64,000 bases of DNA, taken from the NCBI GenBank assembly GCA_943370215.1, contig CALRQC020000033.1, positions 3,586-67,585 on the forward strand, read 5' to 3'. The stretch comes from Niveispirillum sp943370215 (GTDB lineage Bacteria > Pseudomonadota > Alphaproteobacteria > Azospirillales > Azospirillaceae). Position numbers and translations under genes: made by a program. Within the stretch, counting starts at the first letter, position 1; the number at the start of each line of letters is the position of its first letter. A model generated the notes under the pieces. It ran no database searches and was not told the DNA's origin. It saw only the letters and a program-made list of their open reading frames with translations. Positions 40,486-50,810 of the stretch are shown piece by piece.

Positions 40486-40512
40486 TTGGCACTCACTGGG
40501 CGTGAGTGCTAA
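40486..40512 (+). promoter_or_regulatory. CIRCE operator (HrcA site)
   Basis: TTGGCACTC, nine bases, GAGTGCTAA. It differs from the consensus TTAGCACTC-N9-GAGTGCTAA by one base. Located 48 bases upstream of groES, it predicts HrcA repression and heat induction of groESL. Confidence 0.96.
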
Positions 40513-40559
40513 CACCGAGGCTTGCGCCTTACACTTTTGCCTATCTCAGGGAGAGATCC

Positions 40560-40850
40560 ATGAAGTTCCGTCCGCTGCACGACCGCGTCGTGGTCAAGCG
40601 CGTCGAATCCGAGCAGAAGACTGCCGGCGGCATCATCATCCCCGACACCGCCAAGGAAAAGCCCCAGGAGGGCGAGGTGGTTGCGGTTGGTACCGGTGCC
40701 CGCGATGAGTCCGGCAAGCTGATCGCCCTGGACGTGAAGGCCGGCGACCGCGTTCTGTTCGGCAAGTGGTCCGGTACGGAAGTGAAGATCGACGGTGTCG
40801 AATACCTGATCATGAAGGAAAGCGACATCATGGGCGTGCTGAACGCCTGA
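40560..40850 (+). CDS. groES: Co-chaperonin GroES
   Basis: The lid of the GroEL folding chamber, 96 residues. Motifs are KFRPLHDRVVVKRVESEQKT, the mobile loop AGGIIIPDTAKEKPQEG, VVAVGTGARDE and EYLIMKESDIMGVL. GGGAGAG lies upstream of ATG 40560. It is under the CIRCE operator and is followed 51 bases later by groEL, so both are heat-regulated together. Confidence 0.98.
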   Translation: MKFRPLHDRVVVKRVESEQKTAGGIIIPDTAKEKPQEGEVVAVGTGARDESGKLIALDVKAGDRVLFGKWSGTEVKIDGVEYLIMKESDIMGVLNA

Positions 40851-40901
40851 GTCGGTTCACTGAACCCTATCTGATCCCTATTCATTCGAAGGACGAAAAC
40901 A

Positions 40902-42554
<1,653 letters not shown>

Positions 42555-42591
42555 GTCCCACGCCGTTCAGCCGAACTGGCCTGAATGCGAA

Positions 42592-42625
42592 GACCCCCGG
42601 CGGAGACATCCGCCGGGGGTTTTTG
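42592..42625 (+). terminator. groESL terminator
   Basis: ACCCCCGGCGGA and TCCGCCGGGGGT flank GACA, followed by TTTTG. It lies about 38 bases after the groEL stop. Confidence 0.92.
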
Positions 42626-42897
42626 TTTGGCAATCCCCTGGCCTGCTCACAGCCTATTGAATCTATGAGGAAATTTTCTTCGGTGAACGAAATGTTCTGC
42701 CGCATTTGAAGAAAAAATCGCTGCCATGGAAATGCCACTAGAGATTAATGATTGTGCAATATTGCTACACCTATCCTTTTTCCTATGGCGAACATTGCCC
42801 GGTAAGGGCGAAATACATCGTCAGTCTGATCTACGTCAAATTCAGGGGACATGACTTTACTTAAATTCCCGCCGCAATTCAGACTGGGGGCGGGGTC

Positions 42898-44910
42898 ATG
42901 GCGGAACAGGAATGGTTGGTATCAGCCGAGGATGTGTTGGTATCGCGGACGGACCCGCAGGGACGCATCCAGTTCGCCAACGAGGCTTTCGTCAAGGCAT
43001 CCGGCTTCACACACGCCGAACTGATTGGCCGGCCGCATAATATTGTCCGTCATCCCGATATGCCCAAACCGGCCTTTGCCGACCTGTGGGCCACCATCAA
43101 GGCCGGTCGCCCCTGGGAGGGGCTGGTGAAGAACCGGCGCAAGGATGGGCGTTTTTACTGGGTGCGGGCCAATGTGACGCCGGTGGTGGAGGGGGGAACC
43201 GTCACCGGCTTCCTGTCTGTGCGCACCCGGCCGGAACGGGCCGACGTGGCGGCGGCCGAACAGCTTTATGCCGCCATGCGCCGGGGTGATGAGCTGCCGG
43301 TACGGCTGCACCATGGTGAATTGCGGCCGACAAGGCTGGCCGGGCGCATGGGGCTGCTCTGGCGCAGCATCGGCAGCCGGCTGCATGGCGCCTTTCTCGG
43401 CATGTTTCTGGCCATGGCGGGGTTGGGTGGTATCGGCCTGGTCGGATTGTCCCGCCTGCGGGGTGACCTGACCGGCCCGCAGCCCGATGTGGCGGCAGCC
43501 CTGGCGCGGATCGAGGGGCTGAATGGGGACTTCATCGCCCTGGGTGTGGTGGCGTTGCTATTTTCCCTGCTGGCCGGCTGGTTGCTGCGCCTGGCCATCC
43601 GGGCCCCCCTGGCGCGGCTGTGCCAGCATTTGGAAGCCATCACCCGAAATCCGCGTAATCACACGATTGAACCGGCGGAGATTCTGGAATTCGCCCCCGT
43701 TACGGACCGGTTGCGGGTGCTGCGCGCCCGGTTGGCCTGTTCGGCGGAGGAGGCGGCGGAATGTGAGCGTCGTGTTTCCGCCGAACGCCTGTGCGCTGTG
43801 CAGGCCATGGCGGATACGGTGGAACGCGAAAGCGCGCGGGCGGTGGCTGATGTCGCGGCCCGCACCCATGCCATGACGGATGATGCCGGTGCCTTGGCCA
43901 GCCGGGCCGGCCGGGTGGGCCAGGCCTCTGGCGGGGTGGCGGCGGCAGCGGAACAGGCGTTGGCCAATGCCCAGGCGGTTGCCGCTGCGACAGAGGAACT
44001 GTCGGCCACCATCCACGACATTGCTGCCCAGATCGCCCATGCCAGCGACAGCACGGGGGCTGCCGTGGCCCAGGGCCATGATGCTGCCCGGGTGATTGAA
44101 ACCTTGCGCCACCAGGTGGACGGTATTGGGGAGATGGCGGCCCTGATCGCCCAGATTGCCAGTCAGACCAATTTGCTGGCGCTCAATGCCAGTATCGAGG
44201 CGGCGCGCGCCGGGGAAGCCGGCAAGGGCTTTGCCGTGGTGGCGGGGGAGGTGAAGCATCTGGCGACGCTGACGGCGCAATCAACCGACGCCATCACCAC
44301 CCGTATCCAGGATATCCGCCGCGCCACCGGCGATGCCGTGCAGGCGGTAGAGGGCATTGGCAGCCGTATCGCGGAAATTGACGCCATTGCCGGTGATATT
44401 GCCGGGGCCATGCAGCAACAGGCGGCCGCGACGCGGGAAATCAGCCGCAATGTGCAGGAAACCACCGCCGCCGCGCGGGAGGTGGCGGAACTGATCGGCA
44501 ACGTGGCAGAGGAAGCGGCGGAAAGCGGCAGCCAGGCCCAGATGGTCAGCGGTAACGCCGCCGCCGTGGCTGGCGCCATCGAGGACCTGCACAAGCTGCT
44601 GGTGCGCGTGGTGCGCACAGCCACGCCCGACGCCGACCGGCGCGGGGCCAAACGGTATAACGTTGATATTCCCTGTGAAACAAGGCTGGAAGGGGCGGCG
44701 GCCCAGCCGACCCGGCTGGTGGATCTGTCGTCCGGCGGGGCCAGCTTGGCGGGAATGGTGCTGGAGCCGGAAGCGCGCGGGCAGGTGATCCTGCCCCGTA
44801 TCAGCAAACCGCTGGGTTTCAGGGTGCGGGGAAAATCCGCCACCCTGGCCCATATCGTCTTCGACCAACCGCTGCCGGAACCGGTTTTGACGGCCCTGGC
44901 AGCGGAATAG
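42898..44910 (+). CDS. Aer-type chemoreceptor with PAS sensor and C-terminal PilZ domain
   Basis: A 670-residue energy/oxygen taxis receptor. The N-terminal Aer-like PAS domain, residues 1-115, has FANEAFVKASGFTHAELIG, then HNIVRHPDMP and RKDGRFYWVRANVTPV; such PAS domains bind FAD. Two membrane helices (about 163-186 and 212-233) follow. The chemotaxis signalling hairpin is near 420-450 (IASQTNLLALNASIEAARAG). After the receptor tip-and-return helices, residues from about 580 form a PilZ domain with RGAKR (RxxxR) and DLSSGGASL (DxSxxG), both intact, so c-di-GMP binding is expected. Similar PAS-MCP-PilZ receptors are known in Azospirillum. The AT-rich upstream stretch probably holds its promoter. 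Confidence 0.93.
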   Translation: MAEQEWLVSAEDVLVSRTDPQGRIQFANEAFVKASGFTHAELIGRPHNIVRHPDMPKPAFADLWATIKAGRPWEGLVKNRRKDGRFYWVRANVTPVVEGGTVTGFLSVRTRPERADVAAAEQLYAAMRRGDELPVRLHHGELRPTRLAGRMGLLWRSIGSRLHGAFLGMFLAMAGLGGIGLVGLSRLRGDLTGPQPDVAAALARIEGLNGDFIALGVVALLFSLLAGWLLRLAIRAPLARLCQHLEAITRNPRNHTIEPAEILEFAPVTDRLRVLRARLACSAEEAAECERRVSAERLCAVQAMADTVERESARAVADVAARTHAMTDDAGALASRAGRVGQASGGVAAAAEQALANAQAVAAATEELSATIHDIAAQIAHASDSTGAAVAQGHDAARVIETLRHQVDGIGEMAALIAQIASQTNLLALNASIEAARAGEAGKGFAVVAGEVKHLATLTAQSTDAITTRIQDIRRATGDAVQAVEGIGSRIAEIDAIAGDIAGAMQQQAAATREISRNVQETTAAAREVAELIGNVAEEAAESGSQAQMVSGNAAAVAGAIEDLHKLLVRVVRTATPDADRRGAKRYNVDIPCETRLEGAAAQPTRLVDLSSGGASLAGMVLEPEARGQVILPRISKPLGFRVRGKSATLAHIVFDQPLPEPVLTALAAE

Positions 44911-44918
44911 GGGATTAC

Positions 44919-45045
44919 TTAGTGTCTGTCCGGAAAGTTATCGCGTCTTTCGAACCCTTGACCTCTCCCCACCGTCATTCCCGCCTTCGCGGGAATGACG
45001 GTTAAGCGATTGGAAAAGAAGTGAAAGCTCTTGGACGGACTCTTA
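44919..45045. repeat. MITE-like repeat, family A copy 3
   Basis: 127 bases. The left end reads TTAGTGTCTGTCCGGAAAG. The right end reads TTGGACGGACTCTTA, whose reverse complement TAAGAGTCCGTCC resembles the left end, so the element has imperfect terminal inverted repeats bounded by TA-type dinucleotides. The centre is the compact hairpin CCGTCATTCCCGCCTTCGC...GGGAATGACGG (44972-45001). Its last three bases serve as the stop codon of the gene at 45043. No ORF is inside. Confidence 0.75.
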
Positions 45046-45591
45046 CGGCTTGGCCGCCGGTGCCGCGCCGTTATTGCGGGCCTTGAAGGCGCGCAGTTGC
45101 ACATTGAACCGTTCGGCGAACAACTGCATGGCGGAGATGGTCAGGTCATGCTGGGCTGTCAGCGACAGATATTCATGCACCGACAGACGGCTGTAATTGG
45201 CCTGCACCAGCGCGTCCAGGCAGCGGTTGAATTCCTCCGACTCGGTGACATAGGCCTTCACGCGCAATTGCGCCTGACGGATTTCCTCCTCATTGGCCTT
45301 GGTGCCATCCGGCACGTCGCCCGGCAGCTTGGGGCGGGTGCAGCCTTCCGGGGCCTTGTGCTGGGTGGCCTTGGCCTGGGCTTCCGTCTGCTTCACGATA
45401 TCGCCCATGGTGGGCAGGTTCGTGGCGGCGGGCAGCGGTGCTGCGGCCTTGGGCGCCGGCTGGGATGCTTGGCGCACAATGTCCCCCATGGTGGGGCCGA
45501 CCGGCTCACTCTTGTCGGGGGCGGCATAGGCGGTGCCGACGCTGAACAGCAGGGCGGCGGCGACAAGGGTACGGGACGACAGCACGGACAT
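45043..45591 (-). CDS. Secreted two-cysteine protein, paralogue 3 (with tandem PTMGDIV motif)
   Basis: A 182-residue protein with a signal peptide (LVAAALLFSVGTAYAAP). The mature N-terminus carries a repeated motif, GPTMGDIVRQ and LPTMGDIVKQ, about 34 residues apart. The C-terminal 90 residues are homologous to the proteins at 23300 and 23935: GCTRPKLP, VPDGTKANEEEI, VKAYVTESEEFNRCLDA, FAERFNVQLRAFKARN. The two conserved cysteines are kept. The stop codon TAA at 45045-45043 belongs to the end of a MITE-like repeat, and the last residues (GAAPAAKP) go beyond the family's usual end. ATG 45591 is the first Met before the signal peptide. Function unknown. Confidence 0.8.
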   Translation of the reverse strand: MSVLSSRTLVAAALLFSVGTAYAAPDKSEPVGPTMGDIVRQASQPAPKAAAPLPAATNLPTMGDIVKQTEAQAKATQHKAPEGCTRPKLPGDVPDGTKANEEEIRQAQLRVKAYVTESEEFNRCLDALVQANYSRLSVHEYLSLTAQHDLTISAMQLFAERFNVQLRAFKARNNGAAPAAKP

Positions 45592-45754
45592 GGTGCAGAA
45601 ATATCTCCAGCGCGGGGTATGCCTAACAAGCGCGCAGGGAATTACGCACAGGCGGGGGCCGCTTGGCAAGGGGCTGCCCTGTCGCAATGGCCCTTCCATC
45701 GCCATGATCCCATGTTAAACCCAGGAAATTCGGTAGTCTGGGTGGACCTGTTTC

Positions 45755-46591
45755 ATGATCGGTGTGTTTGATTCCGGCCATGGTGGGCTGACGGTGCTGC
45801 GTGCCTTGCATGATGCCATGCCGACGCATGATTTCCTGTATCTCGGCGATCATCATTTCGCCCCTTATGGCGACCGCACCCCGGAAGAGATTTATCAACT
45901 GACGCTGGACAGCGTGTCCCGCCTGTTCGACCAGGGGGCACGGCTGGTGGTGCTGGCCTGTAACACCGCCTCGGCCGTGGCCCTGCGTCGCCTGCAACAG
46001 ACCTGGCTGGACGGGGCCTATCCCGGCCGGCGGGTGCTGGGCGTGCTGGTGCCGATGGTGGAGGCCATTACCGGCGTGCCCTGGATGGCCGATCTGGCCG
46101 CCGATCGCCCCGCCGGGCCGCCGCGCACCATCGGCATTTTCGCCACCAGCCGCACGGTGGACAGTGGCGCCTATCCGCGTGAAATCAGCCACCGTGCCCC
46201 GGAAGTGCGCGTGGTGCAGCAGGCCTGCCCGGAACTGGTGCGGCTGATCGAAGGCGATGCCCCGCCGGCCCAGGTACGCGAGGCCATCCACCGCTATACC
46301 GATGGCTTGCTGGGCCAGTTGGGCGGTGGCGCGCCCCAGGCGGTCATGCTGGGCTGTACCCATTACCCGCTGGTGGCCGATGCCTTTATCACAGCATTGC
46401 CGCAGGGGGTGGAGGTGCTGTCGCAACCGGACCTGACGGCGCGCAGTCTGGCCGCCTATCTGCAACGCCACCCGGAATTTGACCGGCCCGGCAGCGGGCA
46501 GGTGCAGTTCCTGACCACGGGGGAGGCCGCCCGCATCACCCCGCTGGCCACCCGCTTCTTCGGCAAGCCGGCGCGGTTTGAGCGGGTGTAG
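45755..46591 (+). CDS. murI: Glutamate racemase
   Basis: Makes D-glutamate for peptidoglycan from L-glutamate, 278 residues, cytoplasmic. Motifs are GVFDSGHGGLTVLRA (residues 3-17), LGDHHFAPYGDR, the first catalytic Cys in VLACNTASA and the second in MLGCTHYPLVAD. No PLP site is expected. ATG 45755 lies just after the divergent paralogue-3 gene region. A family B palindromic repeat begins 8 bases after the stop codon. Confidence 0.95.
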   Translation: MIGVFDSGHGGLTVLRALHDAMPTHDFLYLGDHHFAPYGDRTPEEIYQLTLDSVSRLFDQGARLVVLACNTASAVALRRLQQTWLDGAYPGRRVLGVLVPMVEAITGVPWMADLAADRPAGPPRTIGIFATSRTVDSGAYPREISHRAPEVRVVQQACPELVRLIEGDAPPAQVREAIHRYTDGLLGQLGGGAPQAVMLGCTHYPLVADAFITALPQGVEVLSQPDLTARSLAAYLQRHPEFDRPGSGQVQFLTTGEAARITPLATRFFGKPARFERV

Positions 46592-46598
46592 GGAAACA

Positions 46599-46705
46599 CA
46601 CCAAGGGTCATGTTCCATGACCCTTGGAGGCCAGCGACCGCTGGCCCGCGGGCACGTGCCCGCGCAAGCCCAAGCTGCCGGAGGCAGCGCCCGGCGCCTG
46701 AGGGA
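46599..46705. repeat. Intergenic palindromic repeat, family B copy 2
   Basis: Begins with the hairpin CCAAGGGTCATG-TTC-CATGACCCTTGG. A second hairpin region (GCCAGCGACCGCTGGC and GCGGGCACGTGCCCGC) follows. It ends GCGCCTGAGGG, the same word that ends copy 4 in reverse. It lies between the convergent murI and ctaA stop codons. Confidence 0.7.
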
Positions 46706-46710
46706 ACGGA

Positions 46711-47769
46711 TTAAATCCCCGGCCGGCGCAGCGTGTGCAGTGACCAGACCAGCAGGCCGATCACCACCATGGCCCCGCCCTGGTGGGCGGACCCCAGCGC
46801 CACCGGCACGGCCAGCAACAGGGTGGTGATGCCCAGCCCCACCTGGGCCAGCACGCCGGCCGCCAGCCCCAGCGCCACCTGTTTGGCGCGGGCGGCCACA
46901 TCGTGGCGCTGGCCGATGCGCCAGACATAGCTCAGCACGGCCAGTGCGGTCAGTATCGCCAGCCAGCGGTGGGTGAACTGCACGGCGGCGGTATTTTCCA
47001 GGAAATTCAGCCAGGCGGGGGAGAGGTTCCAGACCTCTGGCGGCATGAAGTCGCCATTCATCGTTGGCCAGGTATTGTACGCGAAGCCGGCATCCAGCCC
47101 GGCGACAAAGGCCCCCCAGACCACGGTGATCCCCACCAGCGCCAGCGCCGCCCGCCCGTGCCAGACCAGCGGGGACAGTTCCGCCCGCGGCCCGGCCCCC
47201 GGATGGCGCAGGCTGAGCGCGGTACGGATCAACAGGGCATAGAGGATCAGCGCCATGGAAAGATGCAGGGCCAGCCGGTAATGCGACACATCGGTGCGTT
47301 CCGACAGGCCGGATTGCACCATGAACCAGCCGATGAAACCCTGCAGTCCGCCCAGCAGGAACAGCCCCACCAACCGGGGCAGCATGGGGCGGGAGATCAT
47401 GCCTTTCAGGGCAAACCAGACCAGGGGCAGGGCGAACACCACGCCGATCAGCCGGCCCCACAGCCGGTGGAACCATTCCCAGAAGAAGATATGCTTGAAT
47501 TCTTCCAGGCTCATCCCCCGGTTCAGCACCTGATATTCGGGGATCTGCTTATATTTCTCGAATTCTGTCAGCCATTGCGCCTCTGACAGAGGCGGGATGG
47601 CGCCGCTGATCGGCTTCCATTCGGTGATGGAAAGCCCGCTTTCCGTCAACCGTGTGATGGCGCCGATAATGGCCATGGCGAAGACCATGGCCGCACAGAG
47701 CAACAGCCAGTTCGCCACCCGGTGGGCGGCAGCGGGGGAGGCGGCGGAGGGAAAGCGGCTGGTCGTCAA
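46711..47769 (-). CDS. ctaA: Heme A synthase
   Basis: Inner-membrane enzyme that oxidises heme O to heme A for aa3-type cytochrome oxidase, about 352 residues with eight spans. Motifs are GAITRLTESGLSITEWKPI, FKHIFFWEWFHRLWGRLIG, GGLQGFIGWFMVQSGL, and the second-half histidines in QFTHRWLAIL and ALGSAHQGGAM. It lacks the Cys pair of Bacillus CtaA, as usual for alphaproteobacteria. The start is uncertain: no ATG or GTG precedes TM1. TTG 47769 (giving MTTSRFPSAAS) is preferred, but TTG 47838, 3 bases after the thiE stop, would add 23 residues. Confidence 0.93.
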   Translation of the reverse strand: MTTSRFPSAASPAAAHRVANWLLLCAAMVFAMAIIGAITRLTESGLSITEWKPISGAIPPLSEAQWLTEFEKYKQIPEYQVLNRGMSLEEFKHIFFWEWFHRLWGRLIGVVFALPLVWFALKGMISRPMLPRLVGLFLLGGLQGFIGWFMVQSGLSERTDVSHYRLALHLSMALILYALLIRTALSLRHPGAGPRAELSPLVWHGRAALALVGITVVWGAFVAGLDAGFAYNTWPTMNGDFMPPEVWNLSPAWLNFLENTAAVQFTHRWLAILTALAVLSYVWRIGQRHDVAARAKQVALGLAAGVLAQVGLGITTLLLAVPVALGSAHQGGAMVVIGLLVWSLHTLRRPGI

Positions 47770-47841
47770 GGTCAGGCCTGTCGCTGGGAAAACGGCTTTG
47801 TAGCAAGCCGATATGGACCCATCGCGCGCGATCGTCAAACC

Positions 47842-48468
47842 CTATGCCAGCGGCATTTTATCGTCGATACCCCGCCAGATGGTGGCCAACCCCGCCATCT
47901 GCGTCGGTTGGCGCATCGGCCCGCCCATCAGGGCGGCCCCGGCGGCCCCGGCTTTCCGACAAACAGCCAGATTGTCCGGCCCCACCCCGCCCAGGGCTAG
48001 CACCGGCAAAGGCGCGTCCGCCAGCGCCGCCGGCCCCAGGGCGGGGCCGTAACCGGGTTTCGAGGTGCTGGGGAAAATCGGGCTGAGTGTGGCGTAATCC
48101 GCCCCCGCCGCTGCCGCCGCTTTCAGTTCCGCCGGATGATGGCAGGAAATTCCGATCAAGGCTTGCGGCCCCAGGGCGGCGCGGGCGGCCGCCACATCGC
48201 CGCCCGCCGGCAGATGCAGGCCCCGGCATTGCCGGGCGAGATCGACATTCCCATGCACCATCATCACCCCCCCCACGGCACAGAGCAGCGGGCGGAGCTG
48301 GTCCAGCAATGCCTGCTGGTCGGCCAGCGGCAGATCCTTTTCCCGCAGGGAGACCCAACGGCAGCCGGCGGCCACTGCCGCCCGTACCGTCGCCACCAGA
48401 TCGTCGGTCTGGTGGCGGTCGGTGATCAGCAGCAGGGGCAGGCAGGGCAGGGGCCGGCGCTGGCTCAC
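47842..48468 (-). CDS. thiE: Thiamine-phosphate synthase
   Basis: Joins the thiazole and pyrimidine halves of thiamine to make thiamine phosphate, 208 residues, TIM barrel. Motifs are LLLITDRHQ, GCRWVSLREKDLP, GLHLPAGG, IGISCHHPAEL, YATLSPIFPSTSKPGYG and VLALGGVGPDN. The initial GTG at 48468 overlaps the thiG stop codon (GTGA), so translation is coupled. It is last in the riboswitch-controlled thiOSGE operon; ctaA follows closely and may be read through. Confidence 0.93.
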   Translation of the reverse strand: MSQRRPLPCLPLLLITDRHQTDDLVATVRAAVAAGCRWVSLREKDLPLADQQALLDQLRPLLCAVGGVMMVHGNVDLARQCRGLHLPAGGDVAAARAALGPQALIGISCHHPAELKAAAAAGADYATLSPIFPSTSKPGYGPALGPAALADAPLPVLALGGVGPDNLAVCRKAGAAGAALMGGPMRQPTQMAGLATIWRGIDDKMPLA

Positions 48469-49256
48469 CCGCCGATCAACCCCAGTTCGGGGCTGGAGGC
48501 TTCGGCCCGGTGACGCTTGGGGATGCGACCGGCCAGCCGGGCCAACCGCCCGCCTTCCACGCCGGCCCGCATGGCGGCGGCCATGCGCACCGGATCGGTG
48601 CTTTTGGAGACGGCGGTGTTCAACAGCACGGCATCACAGCCCAGTTCCATGGCCAGGGCGGCATCGCTGGCCGTGCCGATGCCAGCATCCAGCACCACCG
48701 GCACAGAACTGGTGCGGCAGATATGTTCGATATTATAGGGGTTCAGAATGCCCAGCCCCGTGCCGATGGGGGCCCCCAGCGGCATCACCGCCGCACAGCC
48801 CAGATCGGCCAGCCGCTGACAGACCACCGGATCGTCGGTGCAATAGGGCAGCACGGTGAAACCATCGCGCACCAGCTCATCGGCGGCGCGCAGCAACTGT
48901 TCCACGTCGGGGTACAGGGTTTCGCGGTCGCCGATCAGTTCCAGCTTGATCCAGTTGGTATCCATGGCTTCGCGTGCCAATTGCGCCGTCAGCACGGCAT
49001 CCTTCACCGTGGCACAGCCGGCCGTGTTGGGCAGCAGCCAGACCTTGCCGGCCACCAGATCCAGCAACCCCTCACCATAGCCGGTCAGGTCGGCCCGGCG
49101 CACCGAAACGGTGAGGATTTCCGCCCCCGACGCCGCCAGGCTGTCCAGGAAGACCTGCTGGTTGGGATAGCCGGCACTGCCCAGAAACAGGCGTGACGTG
49201 AAGCTTTTGCCGCCGATCTTCAGCGGATCGGCGGAAAGAAGGGGATTGTGATTCAT
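48465..49256 (-). CDS. thiG: Thiazole synthase
   Basis: Builds the thiazole ring of thiamine from dehydroglycine, DXP and ThiS thiocarboxylate, 263 residues. Visible motifs are LFLGSAGYPNQQ, TVSVRRADLTG, the catalytic Lys in WIKLELIGD, VMPLGAPIGTGLG and VPVVLDAGIGTASDAA. ATG 49256 starts one base after the thiS stop, a tightly coupled pair as expected for partners that work as a complex. Confidence 0.96.
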   Translation of the reverse strand: MNHNPLLSADPLKIGGKSFTSRLFLGSAGYPNQQVFLDSLAASGAEILTVSVRRADLTGYGEGLLDLVAGKVWLLPNTAGCATVKDAVLTAQLAREAMDTNWIKLELIGDRETLYPDVEQLLRAADELVRDGFTVLPYCTDDPVVCQRLADLGCAAVMPLGAPIGTGLGILNPYNIEHICRTSSVPVVLDAGIGTASDAALAMELGCDAVLLNTAVSKSTDPVRMAAAMRAGVEGGRLARLAGRIPKRHRAEASSPELGLIGG

Positions 49257-49257
49257 G

Positions 49258-49461
49258 TCAGCCGCCCTGCAGAACCTTGACGATTTCAACCTTGTCGCCG
49301 GGGGACAGCACCGTGTCGGCCCAGCGGGCGCGCGGCAGCACCGTACCGTTCAGCGCCACGGCGATGCCGCGCGCCTGCGGGTCGATCCCGTCCGCCGCCA
49401 TGATGGATGTCAGCGCATAATCCGCCGGCTGGCGATCCTTGCCATTCACATTGATCATCAT
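49258..49461 (-). CDS. thiS: Sulfur carrier protein ThiS
   Basis: A 67-residue ubiquitin-like sulfur carrier. The required C-terminal Gly-Gly is present (VEIVKVLQGG). Other family features are MMINVNGKDR, IAVALNGTVLPRARW and LSPGDKVEI. It is adenylated by ThiF, which is not in this window, and gives sulfur to ThiG. It lies 12 bases after thiO. Confidence 0.95.
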   Translation of the reverse strand: MMINVNGKDRQPADYALTSIMAADGIDPQARGIAVALNGTVLPRARWADTVLSPGDKVEIVKVLQGG

Positions 49462-49473
49462 CTCTTTCCCAGT

Positions 49474-50631
49474 TCAGGCGGCCGCCGCACCGGGGCGGGC
49501 GAAGCGCGCGGCACCGAAGCCGGCGATCTTTTCGTCCAGTTTGCCGGTCAAGACCAGATCGGCAATGGTATGGGCGGTCACCGGGGCCAGCAGAATGCCG
49601 TTACGGTGGTGACCGGTGGCCAGCGCCAGCCCCTCTACCCCCTCGGCCCAGCCCAGGATGGGCGCGTCGTCGCGGCAACCGGGGCGCAGGCCGTTCCACA
49701 TTTCCCGGATCGGCAGTTCCTCGATCCCCGGCAGGGTGCGCCAAGCCGCTTCCAGCAGGGCCAGCACGCCGCCCGCCGTCATCTGCTCGTCAAAGCCCTT
49801 TTCCTCCGTCGTGGCACCGACGATTAGCGTGCCATCGGCGCGCGGCACCAGATAGCATTTGGGGCCCCAGACGACATGGTTCAACAGCGGGGCGGCCGGG
49901 TCCATGGCGATGGACAGCATCTGCCCCTTCACCGGGCGCACCGGCGGCGGGGCGGGCAGGCCGGGCAGCAGGCGCGACCAGGCCCCCGCCGCCAGCACCA
50001 CCTTGTCCGCCGCCTGCACCCGGTCGCCCAGTTGCACGCCGGTAACGCGGCCGGCGCTGATCTCCAGCCCCGTCACCGGTGTGCCTTCATGCAGGCGTCC
50101 GCCGGCCCGGGCCAGGGCCACGCGCAGCGCCGCTGTGGCCAGACGGTTATCCACCTGCCCGTCACGGGGGGAATAGACGGCGGCGGCCGTGCGCGGGTTC
50201 AGGAACGGCTCCCGCTCCTTGGCCTGGGCACCGGTCAGCCAGTGGATCTCCAACCCCAGCCCGCGCTGGAACTCGTAATTGCTGCGCAGCGTTTCCACAT
50301 CATCGCGGGTCAGCGCCACCACCATGGTGCCTTCGCGGCGCAGGCCGACGGGCAGGCCGCTGGCGGCTTCCAGTTCGGTGGCGAAGTCGGGCCACATTTC
50401 CCGGCTGGCCAGGCAGAGCGGCAGCAAGGGCTGTTCACCCGGCTCTGCCTCCACGGCGGCGGCCAGCATCCCGGCGGCGGCACGGCTGGCCCGTTGGCCG
50501 GCAGCGGCGTCGCGTTCAAAAATATCCACCGACGCGCTGGCCAGCGCCAGCCGCCAGCCGATGGCCAGCCCGATGATGCCGCCGCCGATGAGGGCGACAC
50601 GCGGTTGTGATGAAGACATGGTGAGGGACAT
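49474..50631 (-). CDS. thiO: Glycine oxidase (FAD-dependent)
   Basis: Oxidises glycine to iminoacetic acid (dehydroglycine) for thiazole synthesis, 385 residues. The FAD-binding motif is RVALIGGGIIGLAIGWRLA (about 11-29). DAAAGQRASRAAAGMLA is the typical DAO/ThiO segment. Later motifs are DGQVDNRL, VLAAGAWS, IVGATTEE and ATGHHRNGILLAPVT. ATG 50631 is chosen because GGAGG lies 11 bases upstream inside the riboswitch end; ATG 50619 has no ribosome-binding site. It is the first gene of the TPP-controlled operon. Confidence 0.94.
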   Translation of the reverse strand: MSLTMSSSQPRVALIGGGIIGLAIGWRLALASASVDIFERDAAAGQRASRAAAGMLAAAVEAEPGEQPLLPLCLASREMWPDFATELEAASGLPVGLRREGTMVVALTRDDVETLRSNYEFQRGLGLEIHWLTGAQAKEREPFLNPRTAAAVYSPRDGQVDNRLATAALRVALARAGGRLHEGTPVTGLEISAGRVTGVQLGDRVQAADKVVLAAGAWSRLLPGLPAPPPVRPVKGQMLSIAMDPAAPLLNHVVWGPKCYLVPRADGTLIVGATTEEKGFDEQMTAGGVLALLEAAWRTLPGIEELPIREMWNGLRPGCRDDAPILGWAEGVEGLALATGHHRNGILLAPVTAHTIADLVLTGKLDEKIAGFGAARFARPGAAAA

Positions 50632-50641
50632 GGCTAAACAT

Positions 50642-50726
50642 CCTCCCTTCGCCGGCATGACCCGGATCAGGTTCGATGGGTATGATCTCAGCCGCGCCGA
50701 CGCATCCGCCAGCCACGGCACCCCAG
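50642..50726 (-). promoter_or_regulatory. TPP riboswitch (THI element)
   Basis: Read on the minus strand the region has GGGGTGCC, CTGAGA (50686-50691), ACCC, GAACCTGATC (50665-50674) and the closing CCGGCGAAGGGAGG. These are the conserved THI-box blocks in the right order. The 3' end overlaps the thiO ribosome-binding site (GGAGG, 50642-50646), so thiamine pyrophosphate should block translation initiation of the operon. Confidence 0.96.
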
Positions 50727-50810
50727 ATTGACGATAAGAAGAGTCATGGGCCTGTCACAGGGCGAAAGCAAGGCCCGGACATGGCCGTCACCCATGCTTG
50801 GCACAAATGG

